Of a stretch of DNA of 24,981 nt, positions 9,701-19,899 are shown in pieces; position 1 is the first letter of the stretch, and every line of letters begins with the position of its first letter. The DNA lies in assembly GCA_001579985.1 (NCBI GenBank), contig LRSR01005441.1:1-24981 (forward strand), read 5' to 3'. The stretch is from Hypsibius dujardini (lineage: Eukaryota; Tardigrada; Eutardigrada; Parachela; Hypsibiidae). The position numbers and the translations under genes were made by a program. A model generated the notes under the pieces. The model was given only the letters and a program-made list of their open reading frames with translations. It was not told where the DNA came from and ran no database searches.

Positions 9701-12700
9701 TGCTCATGGCGACGCCTCCAGCTTTTGGCAGTCAGACCTTCATCATGGTGCTGCAAATGTTAACACATATCTGTCAGGCGTGTCCGGATCTGGCCGCGCA
9801 TTTACTGCAGAGCAGTAAGCACTACTTGTGATAGCTTGATTGGCCGATTTATTGCCTGATTGATTGTCTGATCGATTGTCTGATTGATTGTCTGATTGAT
9901 TGTCTGATTGATTGATAGCCTCATCGGCTGATTGATGGATTGATAGATAGCCTTATAGGCTGATTGATTGCTTGACTGGCTGATTACTTGATTGGTTGAT
10001 TGATTGATTGATAGATAGCCTTATTGGCTGATTGATTGCTTGATTGGCTGTTGGCTTGATTGGCTGATTGGGATGTCGGCCTGGACTTGTTTTTTCGCTG
10101 TTTCAGAAGTGACGGATACGTTGTCGTTCCTCTTAACTGGATCTGTTGTCGTCGGGGATCGGATTGAGTTGTCGAAGAGCGCTCGGTCGCCTCAGGAAGG
10201 ATTTGAGCTTATACGCCTTATCGCGTAAGTAGGCTTCTCTTTACGGCCTTCCTGTTCCTGTGTCCATCTTTTTTTTGTTTATATGGTCCTGGTATCTTCG
10301 TTCCGCGTGTCCTTTTTTAATCTTAATGCATGCCACTACTGCCGCGGTGGTTGTCTATGCTCTCGTTAACGCTTTCGCTGCATTTTTTAGGGCCATTCTA
10401 CCGGATTTGCCGAGTGACGGGATCTTCGCCGTGGACGATCTTTTGAAGAAGGTTGCCGGAGCCAGTGACCAAATTGTGTCCTGGTTCTGGAAAGACGACG
10501 GCAACGCATGGGTGCCGTACACAAACGGGGAAGCGATCACCATTGAGGTGCGTTGAACGATGACGGCCACAAAGGAGATTTTCCCACCCAATCGGAGTGG
10601 GGTGTTTTTTTTCTCACAAACACCTGTCCATATATCTTGATTTCACATTGGGATCTCAGACTGGAAATCACATGCGCGTTTCAACAAAAATAAGGAAGAA
10701 AAAACTTCCCGCACCACTTTGCTACGGCCCGGGCCTTGATTGATTGATTGATTGATTGATTCATCAGCAACGTTTCCGAAGTTTTAATTTTTTAATCCAA
10801 ACCATGTAAAAACGTTGGATTCCAAGATTTTTTACACCCTTCCACTCCAATTCGATTTGGAATCGATTGAAATGAGCAGCATCTTATTTGGATGCGAAGG
10901 GGCGGAGCTATGGGCTAGTTTCAATCTAGGCTTCCGGGTGACATTGCAGAAATGACCCATCGCTCCGCCCTCTTTCATCCGAATAAGATTCTGCTCATTT
11001 CAATCGATTCCAAATTGAATTTGGAGTGGAAAGGTGTGAAAAATCTTGGAATCCAACGCTTTACAGTGGTTGGGACCAAAACATTGAAACTTCGGAAACG
11101 TTGTTGATGAATCAATCAATCAAGCCCCGGGCCATAGCACAAAATGGTGCCGGAAGTTTTTTCTTCCTTATTTCTTTTGAAACCGCGGATGTGATTTTGA
11201 GCCTGAGACCCCAATGTGAAATCATGATATATGGAGAGGTACTTTTGGAAAAAATACCCCACTCCGATCGGGAGGGGAAATCTCCGTTCTTTCTCAAGTT
11301 AATGCAGCTTCTTTCTTGTTCTGCTTCAGAACGCGTACCGAACGCAGCAAGAAGACGTGTTGATTGACACACCGCAAGCGCAGTATGTGATCGATCTGGT
11401 CGCTTTCCAGCAGATCAACGAAGACACCGGCACGTCACGGGAAGTGCGTCGGCAGGAGATCCCGTCAGTACGGAAGGAACCGCGTGCCGAAGAGCCCACC
11501 GTGCCCCGTAAGTCGTCAATTACCGCAAACGTCGATGACGAAACGTCCACGTCGATGACGAAACGTCCACGTCGATGACGAAAAGTCGACGTCGATGACA
11601 AAAAGTCGATGTCGATGACGAAACGTTGACGTCGATGACGAAAAGTCGACGTCGATGACGAAAAGTCGACGTCGTTGACGAAACGTCGACTTCGATGACG
11701 AAACGTCGACTTCGATAACGAAACACTTAAGGTTAACCGATTGTGTCTCTTGTGCGTTGCTGCAGAGTCTGACAACCCGAATGTGGCGTCCTTCATTCGA
11801 AGCATCTTTGGCATTCTGTATGAAGTCTACTGCACATCGGCTGGTGCGGCGATCCGCCATAAGTGCTCCGAGGCACTGTTGAAAATGGCTTATCACGGCA
11901 GTCCGGAACTTTTGACGGCGGTCATGACCAAGTTGCCAATTTCGAGGTACGGTGTTGGTGCGGTTTTGTGGAGAGAAGAAAATGTTGCGCGCGTTGTCGA
12001 GGATGTCTTTGTTGATGGAGATGGAAAGATGTTGCGCGTTGTGGAGGATGTCTTTCTTGTTGAAAATGTGGTGTTTGAGTTGTCGATTTTCGATTCTACA
12101 GCAATATCGCCAGCAACCTGGCCACCAGTGATGTCAAATCTGTGATTTACGCCGTTCAACTGGCTGATTTACTGATGCAGAGGCTTCCTACTACCTTTAC
12201 CGTCCATTTCCGCCGGGAAGGTAAAAACTCTTGAGCATGCCGATTGATTGATTGATTGATCAGCTGGTTTAACCGGAAGTGATGGTTTGAAAGTTCGAAG
12301 GACTGGAAAGAATATTCTTTTGCAGGTGTGATCTACCAAATGAACCTCTGCGCCAAGGGGGAAAGCGTGATATTCAAGAACAACGATCCGGTGGCGGTCG
12401 CGGCCAGCGCCACCTCGGGCGGCATGGAGCAAGACATCCTTGTCCTTCCACCGCCGGTGGAGATCCCGCAGACATCCGCATCCGGTATCCCATCGTCCTC
12501 CTCGCAGAACTCCGCCGCTTCAGCGGATGCCGGCAACAACCACGGCGGAGGGGAATCCAGTTCCACGAGTTCACGCCGGGCGGCTCGGCGACACTCCAAC
12601 CGGCAGCAGCACAGTGCTTTACCGCCGGGAGGGGGCGCTACTCGTCGCCGGCAGCTGGTGGTTCCACCGGCGGACCCAGACAGTGCTCCCAGCAGTCAAC

Positions 12701-15700
12701 CGGGATCGTCGGCGAGCCTTTCTTCGGAGATGTCGCTGGGTGCGACCACCGGGACTCCCATCAACCGGATTGCCATGCGGATTGCCAATGAGGGGCGTGC
12801 CATGCTGGATCGACTGTCCTCGTCGTTGTCGTCTACACCGTCGTCGGTGGCATCCGTCCCGCCGCTTCCCGTTGGACGGACCATTTCCTCCCAGGTACTG
12901 GACAACATTTCATGTGATTCTTTCATGGCCGAAATCTGGAAGGTTTTTTTTGGTTGGTTTGCTCCGTGCGTAGGTTCATCGACAGCAAGCCACGGAGTGG
13001 ATCAAAAGTCAAGCTAACAAATTCCTGGCGTGCTACTTCCCTTCGCTGAGCTCATCTCAGTCTGGAGCGTTGGGGGTCCTTGTCGCGGCCGTGGAGAAGC
13101 TCCGCACGGAGAAGGAACTGAGTGCTCTGAAGGAAATGAAGCAGGTCATCCTCGACGGCAACGCCTCGCCCTTCGAGGTGATCCACAGCAACCTGATTGG
13201 GACGCTGCTGAGGTACCTGACCGATCAGGAGTGGGCGGAGGACTTTGAGACGCCCAGCGTGGTGGGCAAACGTGTGAAGCGGAAGGCGAAGTACGAGGCC
13301 GCCAACGGGACGCCCCGTCGAATCCGGCTCATGCGTTTCATGCACGTCTTCTTTGACTGCCCCGCCGAGGAGGAGGTGGAGACCAACTTTATCAACATCT
13401 TCGACATTTCCGACTCGCTCGACTCGGTGCCGGCCTTCCGAGCGCTGGTGGCTAAGCTGAACTCGTGCGTTAATCAGCTGGAGCAGTTCCCGGTGCGCGT
13501 GACGGACTTGACGTCCTCCGAGCTCGGCGGAATCGGCGCGGCCGGTGGTCGACATCCGATCATGCGGGTGTTTGCGCAGAGTCAGCTCAAGTGTACACTG
13601 AGTCGGCATCCGGATTCGCCGAATATTCGACAGTGGCGCGGTGGAATGGTAAGTTTTGTCTCGACGTTAACAGGTTGGCGAATAAACGGTAGATTGATTG
13701 GTTGATTGTCTGAATCGAACACTGATAGGCGTATGGCTGGTTGGTTGATTGATTGGTTGATTGTCTGAATCGAACGCTGATAGGTGTATGGCTGGTTGGT
13801 TGATTGGCTGAATCAAACGCTGATAGGCGTATGACTGGTTGGTTGATTGATTTGGTCTAACAGAAACACTGATAGCATATGCTTGGTTGATTGATTGGTC
13901 TAACAGAAACACTGATAGCATATGGTTGGTTGGTTGATTGGTCGAATAGAAACATTGCACTTGACGGGCCAACCTGTCAATCAATGCTTTTCCATTTCCC
14001 ACGTGCTACACCAAATCAATCAACCCTTGCGGAACCGTAGCAACTTTCTCCGCCAACTGTGGTTGTTTCTTATTTGTATACGCTTCTTGCTTTGTTGTAG
14101 GTCCGAGTGGAACCATTGGCACCGATTTACACCGTCGAGCGCTACCTGGTGACGCGTGGCTGTGCCCGAAATGTGACGCCGGAGGACAACGCACTGGACA
14201 CGGACGAAGTCTCCGACGAGGACGAGCTGGACTCCATGTCGATGGCGGCCGACGCAGCGAGGGCCAACGGCCGCTACCGCCTGGAACTTCTCTACAACAA
14301 CAACATTCTCCCCTACAACTGGAGTCTCTACCAGTGCATCCGGCATTTCGCGCGATCTGCCAACGGCGATGAGGGCGAGGGCGACTCGGACTTTGGCGCT
14401 GGACAGATGACGCTCTTCACCAACACCCACACCATACATTATCGCCTGGCGGGGGAGGAGAACAACAGCGCCACCGGCGGCGTGCCCGCGGAACAGAACA
14501 GCAGTGCGGTCACTTCCAAGGCGGCTGACACCGGTGAAGGTACAGCTGACGGGGAAACGTGCTACGCTTCTTCAGTCGTTGATTGATTTGGTGTAGTATG
14601 GGAAAAGCTTGGTTGACTTAGTCTCACAAGGCACGCCTAACATTGCCAGGTTGGGGAGTGAACGGTCGATTGATTGGTTGATTGATTAACTTAAAGACTG
14701 ATAGGCGAGTGGTTGATTGATTGATCAAAGGGAAACATTGCACTTGACTGGCCAAAGTATCAATCAACGCCTGGCGAAACGTAGCAGGTTTCTCCGCCTT
14801 TTAGTGGAATTCTTTTCATGACTTGGACATGTTTCATGACTTGGACATGTTTTTCTTTTCAGGACGGGTTGTTAACACTGTCTGGGACACTGGCGTGATT
14901 CCCCCGATCGAGTCAACCCTGGACGGCTCATTGACGCACAAAGTCCCGGACTTTGTCACCATCCACGATCCCTCCCTGGAAGTGTTGACCATGCTACGGG
15001 TCCTATTCGGCCTCAACTACCACTGGTCGGAGGTGTACCAGCCCCAGGCCAAGCTGATGCCGCATCTCAGCGATTGCGACTTCATCAACTCTAAACTGGT
15101 CACCAAGATGAATCGCCAGCTACAAGACCCGATGATGATCCTCACCGGCCAGATCCCCTTCTGGATGGCCCAAGTGGCGGTCTACGCGCCGTTCCTCTTT
15201 CCCTTCGAGTCGCGGCTGCAGCTGTTCTACGTGACGGCCTTTGATCGCGACCGCGCCATGCAGCGCCTGATGGACGCCAATCCGGAGCTAGCGGCCTACC
15301 GCAACACCGCCCACCACCACCATCCGTCCGGCTCGGGCTCCGGCCACGACAGTCTGCTGCCGCGGATTGAGCGCCGGAAGCGGACCGTCTCGCGGAAGAA
15401 TCTCCTGGCGCAGGCGCAGACGATTATGGATGAGTACGCGCACTGCCGGCAGTTCTTGGAGATTCAATATCAGGATGAGGTCGGGACGGGATTGGGACCG
15501 ACGCTGGAGTTTTATTCGCTCGTTTCCAAGTAAGTGCACAGCATCAATATTGCTCATTTCAGTGAGGGGGAGTTGTTTTAGTGTGTGTGATGTCTGTGGG
15601 GGATTGTTTCGAACCTCTGAAGCATGATGACTCGACAGACAGCCAACCAACCAGACACATCGGCAGCCAGGGAGACAGACAGACAGGCAGGCAGGCGCAC

Positions 15701-18006
15701 ATGTAGAGACAGCCAGACAGATAGACAGCCAGGGAGACAGACAGACAGGCAGGCAGGCTTGTAAGCAGACTGCCTGGCTGCCAGACGGGCGGACGAACGG
15801 CTTGACTCACTTTTGTATTGTTGTCTCTAGTCTTACTTATTTGTTTACGTGTGGTGATGCTGTTTTAAACTGGACTGTCTAAATTGGTCTGGGTTTCGGG
15901 TAGTCGTCTCTTGACCGTTGCTTCTTATCGACAGGGAATTTCAACGGACGGATTTGGGTTTGTGGCATGACGCCTCGACCGGTCGCACCACCGGTCCACA
16001 CGTTTACGCTCCGTGCGGTCTCTTTCCTAAACCGATTGGGCGGAGTAATGTCTCGAAAGCGCGGGTGACCGAAGTGGAGGGCAAGTTTCGTCTGCTCGGC
16101 AAGTTTATGGCGAAGTCTGTCATGGATTCTCGAATGGTAAGCTCTCTTGCCTCCCTTTACCAAGTCTGCTCCTTTTTATCGTCGGCTTGCGAGTTCTTCG
16201 CATGAGATATTGTTTTTTTTGTCATACAGACGGATATCACCTTCAGCCCGGTATTTTACAAATGGCTATTGGGCCAGGAAGCGCAGTTAGGCCTGGCGGA
16301 CCTGGCCATGGTGGATCCGGAGATATTCAAGCACGTGGAGAAGCTACATCGGATCGCGCGACGGAAACAATGGTTGGAGAAGCCTGATGAGGTATGGTTC
16401 TGGTGTTCGCGCTGGGATGATAGCAGACAGTGGCAAGATCCAGTACACTGGAGGGTCCGGGGTATGGGCAGAAGGGGCGGAGCAGGTGGTGGTCAGGTGG
16501 TTGAGTACACTGGAGGGTCCGGGGTATGTGCAGAAGGGGCGGAGCAAGGGGTGGTTGATTGTTCGATTGTCTGAAACCACCCCCTGACTGTCGACTGTAG
16601 ACAGTGTTGATTTCGAACCTGAAACGAAATCAATTCAAACTGGGATGCTGATTTGTGCTACGTTCATAGTCCGTGTCAGGTGCGAGATGCCAGGACATTA
16701 TGCGTAGTCATTGTCAGACGAGAGTTTTGCGAGTTTTGCGATACCGCTCGCCAAACATTACGAGATGCGAGGACGTGACGTCAGTGTGAGAAAAGACGTC
16801 TGACACACATGTTCATAGTTGCCGGTCAGAGCGATGAAGTAGCTTGACAATTCATAGTTCCGCCCAAGGAAATCACCGCAACCATTCCATTTGCCCCATT
16901 AATTTTTTTTTCAAATTTTGAGTCATGGTTTTCAATGATCATTTGCCGAGGGAATAAAACAGGCTGCTGGTACTGTACCAGCAGCTTGTTCTAGTTGCAG
17001 CACTGACAACTTAATATAACAGGATAATATATTATTATTTGAAAAAAACTATCAGCAATATCAAACTGGAGAACAACTTCGAAATGGGAATTTCAAGGAA
17101 ACTTCCTAACCATCCAGTTTATAATTGGCTGGCCAGCTCTGGCATGCCAGATGATTCTTGCGAGACCACGCCCCCAAAATAACACTCATCTGGCAATGTT
17201 TTGCGAGATTTTTGGTGAGTATTGATGGTCCTCTTGCAAAATGTCGTACGACAATTGTTACATGCGCATCGATAGTAAGGGTATTCAAAGTTCGATTATT
17301 TGCAGCGATTATCTCGCTAATCTCCCTGGTTTTGCACGCCAATGCAACGGTGATACGAGGACACGCCCCCTGCCTTACCTGAGGCTGTGTCTCCTTCGCT
17401 AATCTCAAGTGACATGGACCACTCACAAGACAGATGCACACAATTAGCAAGCAGATAACCGAGAAAAGCAGCTCCTTGGCTGCTTTTTTCGCTTATCTTC
17501 AAAACCAGGGAGATTAGCGAGTTTGAATTAGCGAGATAATCGCTGCAAATAATCGAACTTTGAATACCCTTAGTGAACAACTACGTCACAATTGAAGTGT
17601 TCTTCTGGCGATTGAAGTGTTCTTCTGGCATGTAACACGGACTATGAACGTAGCATTGGTTTTGGCTTGGTTGTTTTGAGGACTGATTGTGGGAACTTTT
17701 TTTCAAAGCTTCTTTGATTTGCAGTCTGGTGATCGTAAGCGATTTGGCGTGGATGACGACTTGCTGTACGACGGCACGAAGGTGGAGGATCTCTGTCTGG
17801 TCCACTTGCTGCCGGGCTACGACGACATCGAGCTGTGCAAAAATGGCCGTGACAAGATGGTCACACTGGACAATTTGGAGAACTACGTTAATGTGAGTGT
17901 ACGGAGGGAGAGAGCGTAGAACCGGAGACATCCAAAACTGAGGGATGTACATGTAGACAGACCGACTCGCGACAGATCGACAGACAGGCAGGTAGACTGA
18001 CTGACT

Positions 18007-18042
<36 letters not shown>

Positions 18043-19059
18043 GGCAGACAGGCAGACAGGCAGGCAGGTAGGTAGACAAACCGACAAACAGATAGACAAT
18101 GATAGGAGTCTTCTGTGACTGGAACGGAATCAAGCACCTTTGAATTTTAGTTGTTTTTCTACAACCGTTTCCTTTTGTAGATGGTCACGTACATTTACCT
18201 TCGAGAGGGTGTGCATCGCCAGATGGAAGCCTTCCGGGAGGCCTTCAACTCGGTGATTGCCTTAAAGTACATTCAAATCTTCCGGGCCGATGAGATGGAC
18301 GCCGTCTTCTGCGGCCACGGTGAACACCTCGAGGAGGGATGGGACATCAAGACCCTCACCGAAACCTGTCATCCCGATCACGGCTTCACCATGGAAAGCC
18401 AAGCGGTCAAGTGGCTCTTTGGCATCATGTCGCAGTACAACTCAGAGGAGCGCCGCAACTTCATCCAGTTTGTCACTGGTTCACCGAAGTTGCCTGTTGG
18501 AGGTGAGAAATTTGGTCCAACTTGGCGTGGTACAGCCTGTCTGTTTGCCGAAACGTCTGTCTGTGGGTGTTTCTAATTGTTGTTCGGTTTGTCTGTCTGT
18601 CTGCCTGCCTGCCTGCCTGCCTGCTTGCCTGCCTGCTTGCCTGCTTGTTTGCCTGCCTGCTTGTTTGCCTGCCTGCTTGTTTGACTGCCTGCCTGCTTCT
18701 GTGCCTGCCTGCCTGCCTGCCTGCCTGCCTGCTTCTGTGCCTGCCTGTCTGCTTGTTTGCTTGACTCTTGTCGGTTGGTTTATGTGGTGGACTTACCGTC
18801 GTTTTGGATGGTTGTCCGTTTTCTCACTGTCTGTCTTAAGGTTATCGTTTCGTTTTCAGGCTTCAAGGCTTTGAATCCCCCCTTCACGGTGGTGAAGAAG
18901 ACGCTGGATCGTGACGCTCAAAACATCGACGACTACCTTCCGTCCGTGATGACCTGTGTGAACTACCTGAAGCTTCCCGACTACAACTCTCTGGAGACGA
19001 TGCGGAAGAAGCTGGAGATTGCCTGCAAGGAGGGGCAGCATTCTTTCCATCTGTCGTGA
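6694..19059 (+). CDS. TRIP12: E3 ubiquitin-protein ligase TRIP12 (HECT), complete, 21 coding exons, 2,064 aa
   Basis: HECT-type E3 of the ubiquitin-fusion-degradation branch (yeast Ufd4 relative), mainly nuclear in animals. Exons: 6694-6761, 6964-7439, 7850-8377, 8453-8644, 8866-9050, 9133-9321, 9415-9814, 10107-10224, 10391-10547, 11330-11507, 11766-11946, 12102-12220, 12326-12894, 12974-13648, 14101-14539, 14863-15529, 15935-16136, 16230-16391, 17725-17892, 18181-18502, 18860-19059. All junctions are GT-AG and phases match throughout, giving 6,195 nt with TGA. Order: disordered basic/Ser-rich N-terminus (1-357), ARM repeats (about 358-720 and 831-930), WWE (about 738-815), Ser-rich linker (931-1120), conserved middle, HECT (about 1660-2064). 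Length resembles human (1,992 aa), and the C-terminus (QHSFHLS) and the Cys 33 residues from the end match. N-terminal exons 1-3 are poorly conserved, so the start is less certain than the rest. Confidence 0.95.
6964..8377 (+). other. TRIP12: TRIP12 exons 2-3: low-complexity, basic and acidic N-terminal region
   Basis: Residues about 23-357. [13 protein letters not shown] and [18 protein letters not shown] are basic, nuclear-localisation-like clusters; [11 protein letters not shown] and ESEDSGDE are acidic, CK2-like. A 27-nt in-frame tandem duplication gives APAVKAPP twice (about 7096-7147). This fits the intrinsically disordered region that binds chromatin in vertebrate TRIP12; no domain is visible. 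Confidence 0.75.
7492..7725. mobile_element. Foldback repeat (62-bp unit family), copy 1, TRIP12 intron 2
   Basis: Direct units of about 62 bp (GAGTACACTGGAGGGTCCGG, then GGTATGGACAAAAGGGGCGG) run to about 7660. An inverted half-unit ending TCCAGTGTACTC follows at about 7668-7724, after a short CGATTG-type spacer. The element can fold into a stem. Other copies are at 16437-16590 and, in opposite orientation, 19418-19655. Confidence 0.8.
8658..8776. mobile_element. 119-bp MITE in TRIP12 intron 4
   Basis: Terminal inverted repeats begin CACGTGGCAAAAACCCTTGC and run about 36 bp with few mismatches (inner part ACCGA.TTAAGC). The loop holds CTGTGTACAACAGCCATGCG. No coding capacity. Target-site duplication not clear. 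Same family as 1187-1434. Confidence 0.85.
9833..10075. repeat. TGATTGAT-type minisatellite in TRIP12 intron 7
   Basis: Begins about 18 nt after the exon 7 donor. Imperfect units such as GATTGATTGTCTGATTGA and GATAGCCTTATTGGCTGATT fill most of the intron. Confidence 0.85.
10448..11507 (+). other. TRIP12: TRIP12 WWE domain, split by intron 9
   Basis: Residues about 738-815. Exon 9 carries the first W-x-W ([17 protein letters not shown]). Exon 10 carries the second half ([17 protein letters not shown]), which contains the conserved Q-INEDTG. WWE domains bind poly-ADP-ribose; in TRIP12 this targets PARylated PARP1 (family knowledge). The interrupting intron contains a 712-bp hairpin. Confidence 0.88.
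10574..11285. repeat. 712-bp imperfect palindrome filling TRIP12 intron 9
   Basis: Left arm about 10574-10908 and right arm about 10962-11285 are inverted copies (roughly 85% by eye) around a 53-bp loop. Paired landmarks include GGAGATTT...GGAGTGGGG, ATAAGGAAGAAAAAACTTCC, GGCCCGGG, TTGGATTCCAAGATTTTT and GAAATGAGCAGCATCTTATT. It occupies about 90% of the 782-nt intron. No open frame of note. Probably a foldback element. Confidence 0.88.
11529..11728. repeat. 20-bp x 10 minisatellite in TRIP12 intron 10
   Basis: Unit ACGTCGATGACGAAACGTCC with variants, CpG-rich, starting about 20 nt after the donor (GTAAGT at 11508). The repeat is open in several minus-strand frames because of its composition, not because it is coding. 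Confidence 0.92.
13671..14054. repeat. Dispersed repeat in TRIP12 intron 14, with expanded core
   Basis: Begins CAGGTTGGCGAATAAACGGT, has a core of about five GATTGATTGG...CTGATAGGCGTATG units (13691-13925), then GAAACATTGCACTTGACGGG and ends near TTTCTCCGCC. Intron 15 has a colinear shorter copy. Confidence 0.75.
14648..14798. repeat. Shorter colinear copy of the intron 14 repeat, in TRIP12 intron 15
   Basis: CAGGTTGGGGAGTGAACGGT, one GATTGATTGGTTGATTG core, CTGATAGGCG, GAAACATTGCACTTGACTGG, ending TTTCTCCGCC. Same order as in intron 14 but with the core not expanded. Confidence 0.75.
15637..15785. repeat. CAGACAGG-type microsatellite in TRIP12 intron 16
   Basis: Repeated GGGAGACAGACAGACAGGCA blocks with interruptions, plus-strand purine-rich orientation as in intron 19. 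Confidence 0.85.
16437..16590. mobile_element. Foldback repeat (62-bp unit family), copy 2, TRIP12 intron 18
   Basis: Two direct units at a 62-bp spacing (AGTACACTGGAGGGTCCGGG) followed by GATTGTTCGATTGTCTGAAA and a truncated inverted end (CCACCCCCTG). Likely a degraded copy. Confidence 0.75.
16656..17655. mobile_element. 1-kb nonautonomous DNA transposon-like element, TRIP12 intron 18
   Basis: Terminal inverted repeats TGCTACGTTCATAGTCCGTG (16656...) and its complement ending at 17655, flanked by TTG on each side (16653-16655, 17656-17658), a possible 3-bp target duplication. TTCATAGT recurs subterminally near 16810 and 16853. A 23-bp perfect palindrome lies near 16962-16985. No transposase frame. 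Confidence 0.65.
17276..17572. mobile_element. About 297-bp TIR element nested in the 1-kb element
   Basis: TIRs start TAAGGGTATTCAAAGTTCGA and run about 60 bp through GCAGCGATTATCTCGCTAAT to CTCCCTGGTTTTG. The right arm has a 14-bp insertion duplicating CTCGCTAAT. TA at each end suits a TA target duplication (Tc1/mariner-type MITE), which is inference. Confidence 0.7.
17966..18080. repeat. (CAGA)n/(CAGG)n array in TRIP12 intron 19
   Basis: GACAGACAGACAGACAGACA continuing into CAGGCAGACAGGCAGGTAGG. It lies upstream of exon 20 and is reverse-complementary to the array in intron 20. Confidence 0.9.
18583..18770. repeat. (CTGC/TCTG)n array in TRIP12 intron 20
   Basis: GTCTGTCTGTCTGCCTGCCT continuing as CTGCCTGCTTGCCTG variants for about 190 bp, downstream of exon 20. 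Confidence 0.9.
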
Positions 19060-19417
19060 ACCCACACACTACTTGATTGACCATGTCTCAGCGCCGTTAA
19101 GCGCTGAAGAAGGGACTTCTCGCCTAATTTTGCTCACTGCGTGGCTACGACGCATTCACGGCTTATCGTTTCCTTTTTTTCGTCATCGTGTAATCTTAAG
19201 TGTTAACTGTTGAGAGATTTCCTCCGCCCCTTCCCCCTTTCCCTCTGAATCGCCCCGAATTGGCAGCGCGCGATTTTCAGACTCTTCTTCTTGTCATTTG
19301 ATGCAGTCTGTGTGTTCACTGTTTCGGCGTCTGTTTGTGGGTGCGGCGGCAGTAGGGCAGGCTACATACTTTTTTTCTCGGTTCAGATGTTGATAAAACT
19401 CTACAGGGAACGACAAG
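19060..19417 (+). other. TRIP12 3' flank
   Basis: Presumed 3'UTR and flank. No canonical AATAAA was found near the stop. No gene is visible. Confidence 0.5.
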
Positions 19418-19655
19418 GTTGAGTACACTGAAGGGTCCGGGAATGGGCAAAGGGGGCGAGGCAGGGGGTGGTTTTCAAACAATCGAACAATCGACCACCT
19501 GACACCCCTGCTCCGCCCCTTTTGCCCATACCCTGGACCCTCCAGTGTACTCAACCACCTGACACCCCTGCTCCGCCCCTTTTGCCCATATCCCGGATCC
19601 TCCAGTGTACTCGACCACCTGACCACCCCCTGCTCCGCCCCTTTTGCCCATACCT
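19418..19655. mobile_element. Foldback repeat (62-bp unit family), copy 3, opposite orientation
   Basis: One half-unit (GAGTACACTGAAGGGTCCGG...GGCGAGGCAGGGGG) at 19421-19470, a spacer with CAATCGAACAATCGACC, then three inverted units (TCCAGTGTACTCAACCACCT spaced about 60 bp). It mirrors copy 1 at 7492-7725. Confidence 0.8.
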
Positions 19656-19899
19656 TTACCTGTGTTTCCTCCTTTTAAGACGATCAGATCCTCAAAAGTC
19701 AATCTTAACAGTTGTAATATATGACGGAATGCCTCCTTCGTTAGCTGTTGGTGTACGCACAGAAACCGGTCACCTCCTTCGGCAGTGCTGTTGCTCCGGA
19801 CAACTCTTGCCCAAATGGATGTCCACTCGATCGGTTCCATTTAGCAGCAGCTTTTCCTCCTCCCGTCGAGACGTCGTCCCATTTTGTTTTTCGCTCGCC

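Larger units (their letters stand above)
8453..10547 (+). other. TRIP12: TRIP12 exons 4-9: Armadillo-repeat region
   Basis: Residues about 358-771. Starts with [20 protein letters not shown]. Helical ARM blocks follow: [58 protein letters not shown] and [16 protein letters not shown]. Exon 9 then gives EGIFAVD-like [11 protein letters not shown] before the WWE. Family role: substrate recognition, including ubiquitin-fusion degrons. Confidence 0.85.
15380..19059 (+). other. TRIP12: TRIP12 HECT catalytic domain
   Basis: Exon 16 end to exon 21. The N-lobe begins around [14 protein letters not shown] and [20 protein letters not shown], continues through [49 protein letters not shown] and [16 protein letters not shown], then [14 protein letters not shown]. 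The catalytic Cys is residue 2031 (TGT at 18955-18957) in [16 protein letters not shown]. No key residue is missing, so the ligase should be active. Exon 20 is flanked by complementary repeat arrays. Confidence 0.93.

Noticed and set aside
11026-11367. 113-codon plus-strand frame in TRIP12 intron 9
   Set aside because: Lies in the right arm of the hairpin, runs into exon 10 in the wrong frame, and shows no family features.
11326-11896. Long Ser/Arg/His-rich minus-strand open frames
   Set aside because: They translate the 20-bp minisatellite and the antisense of TRIP12 exons; open because the repeat has no stops.
17581-18137. Cys/Leu/Ser-rich minus-strand frames
   Set aside because: Translations of the CAGA/CAGG microsatellite; the real exon here is on the plus strand (17725-17892).
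18522-18874. Cys/Leu-rich plus-strand frames after exon 20
   Set aside because: Composition artefact of the CTGC/TCTG array in intron 20.
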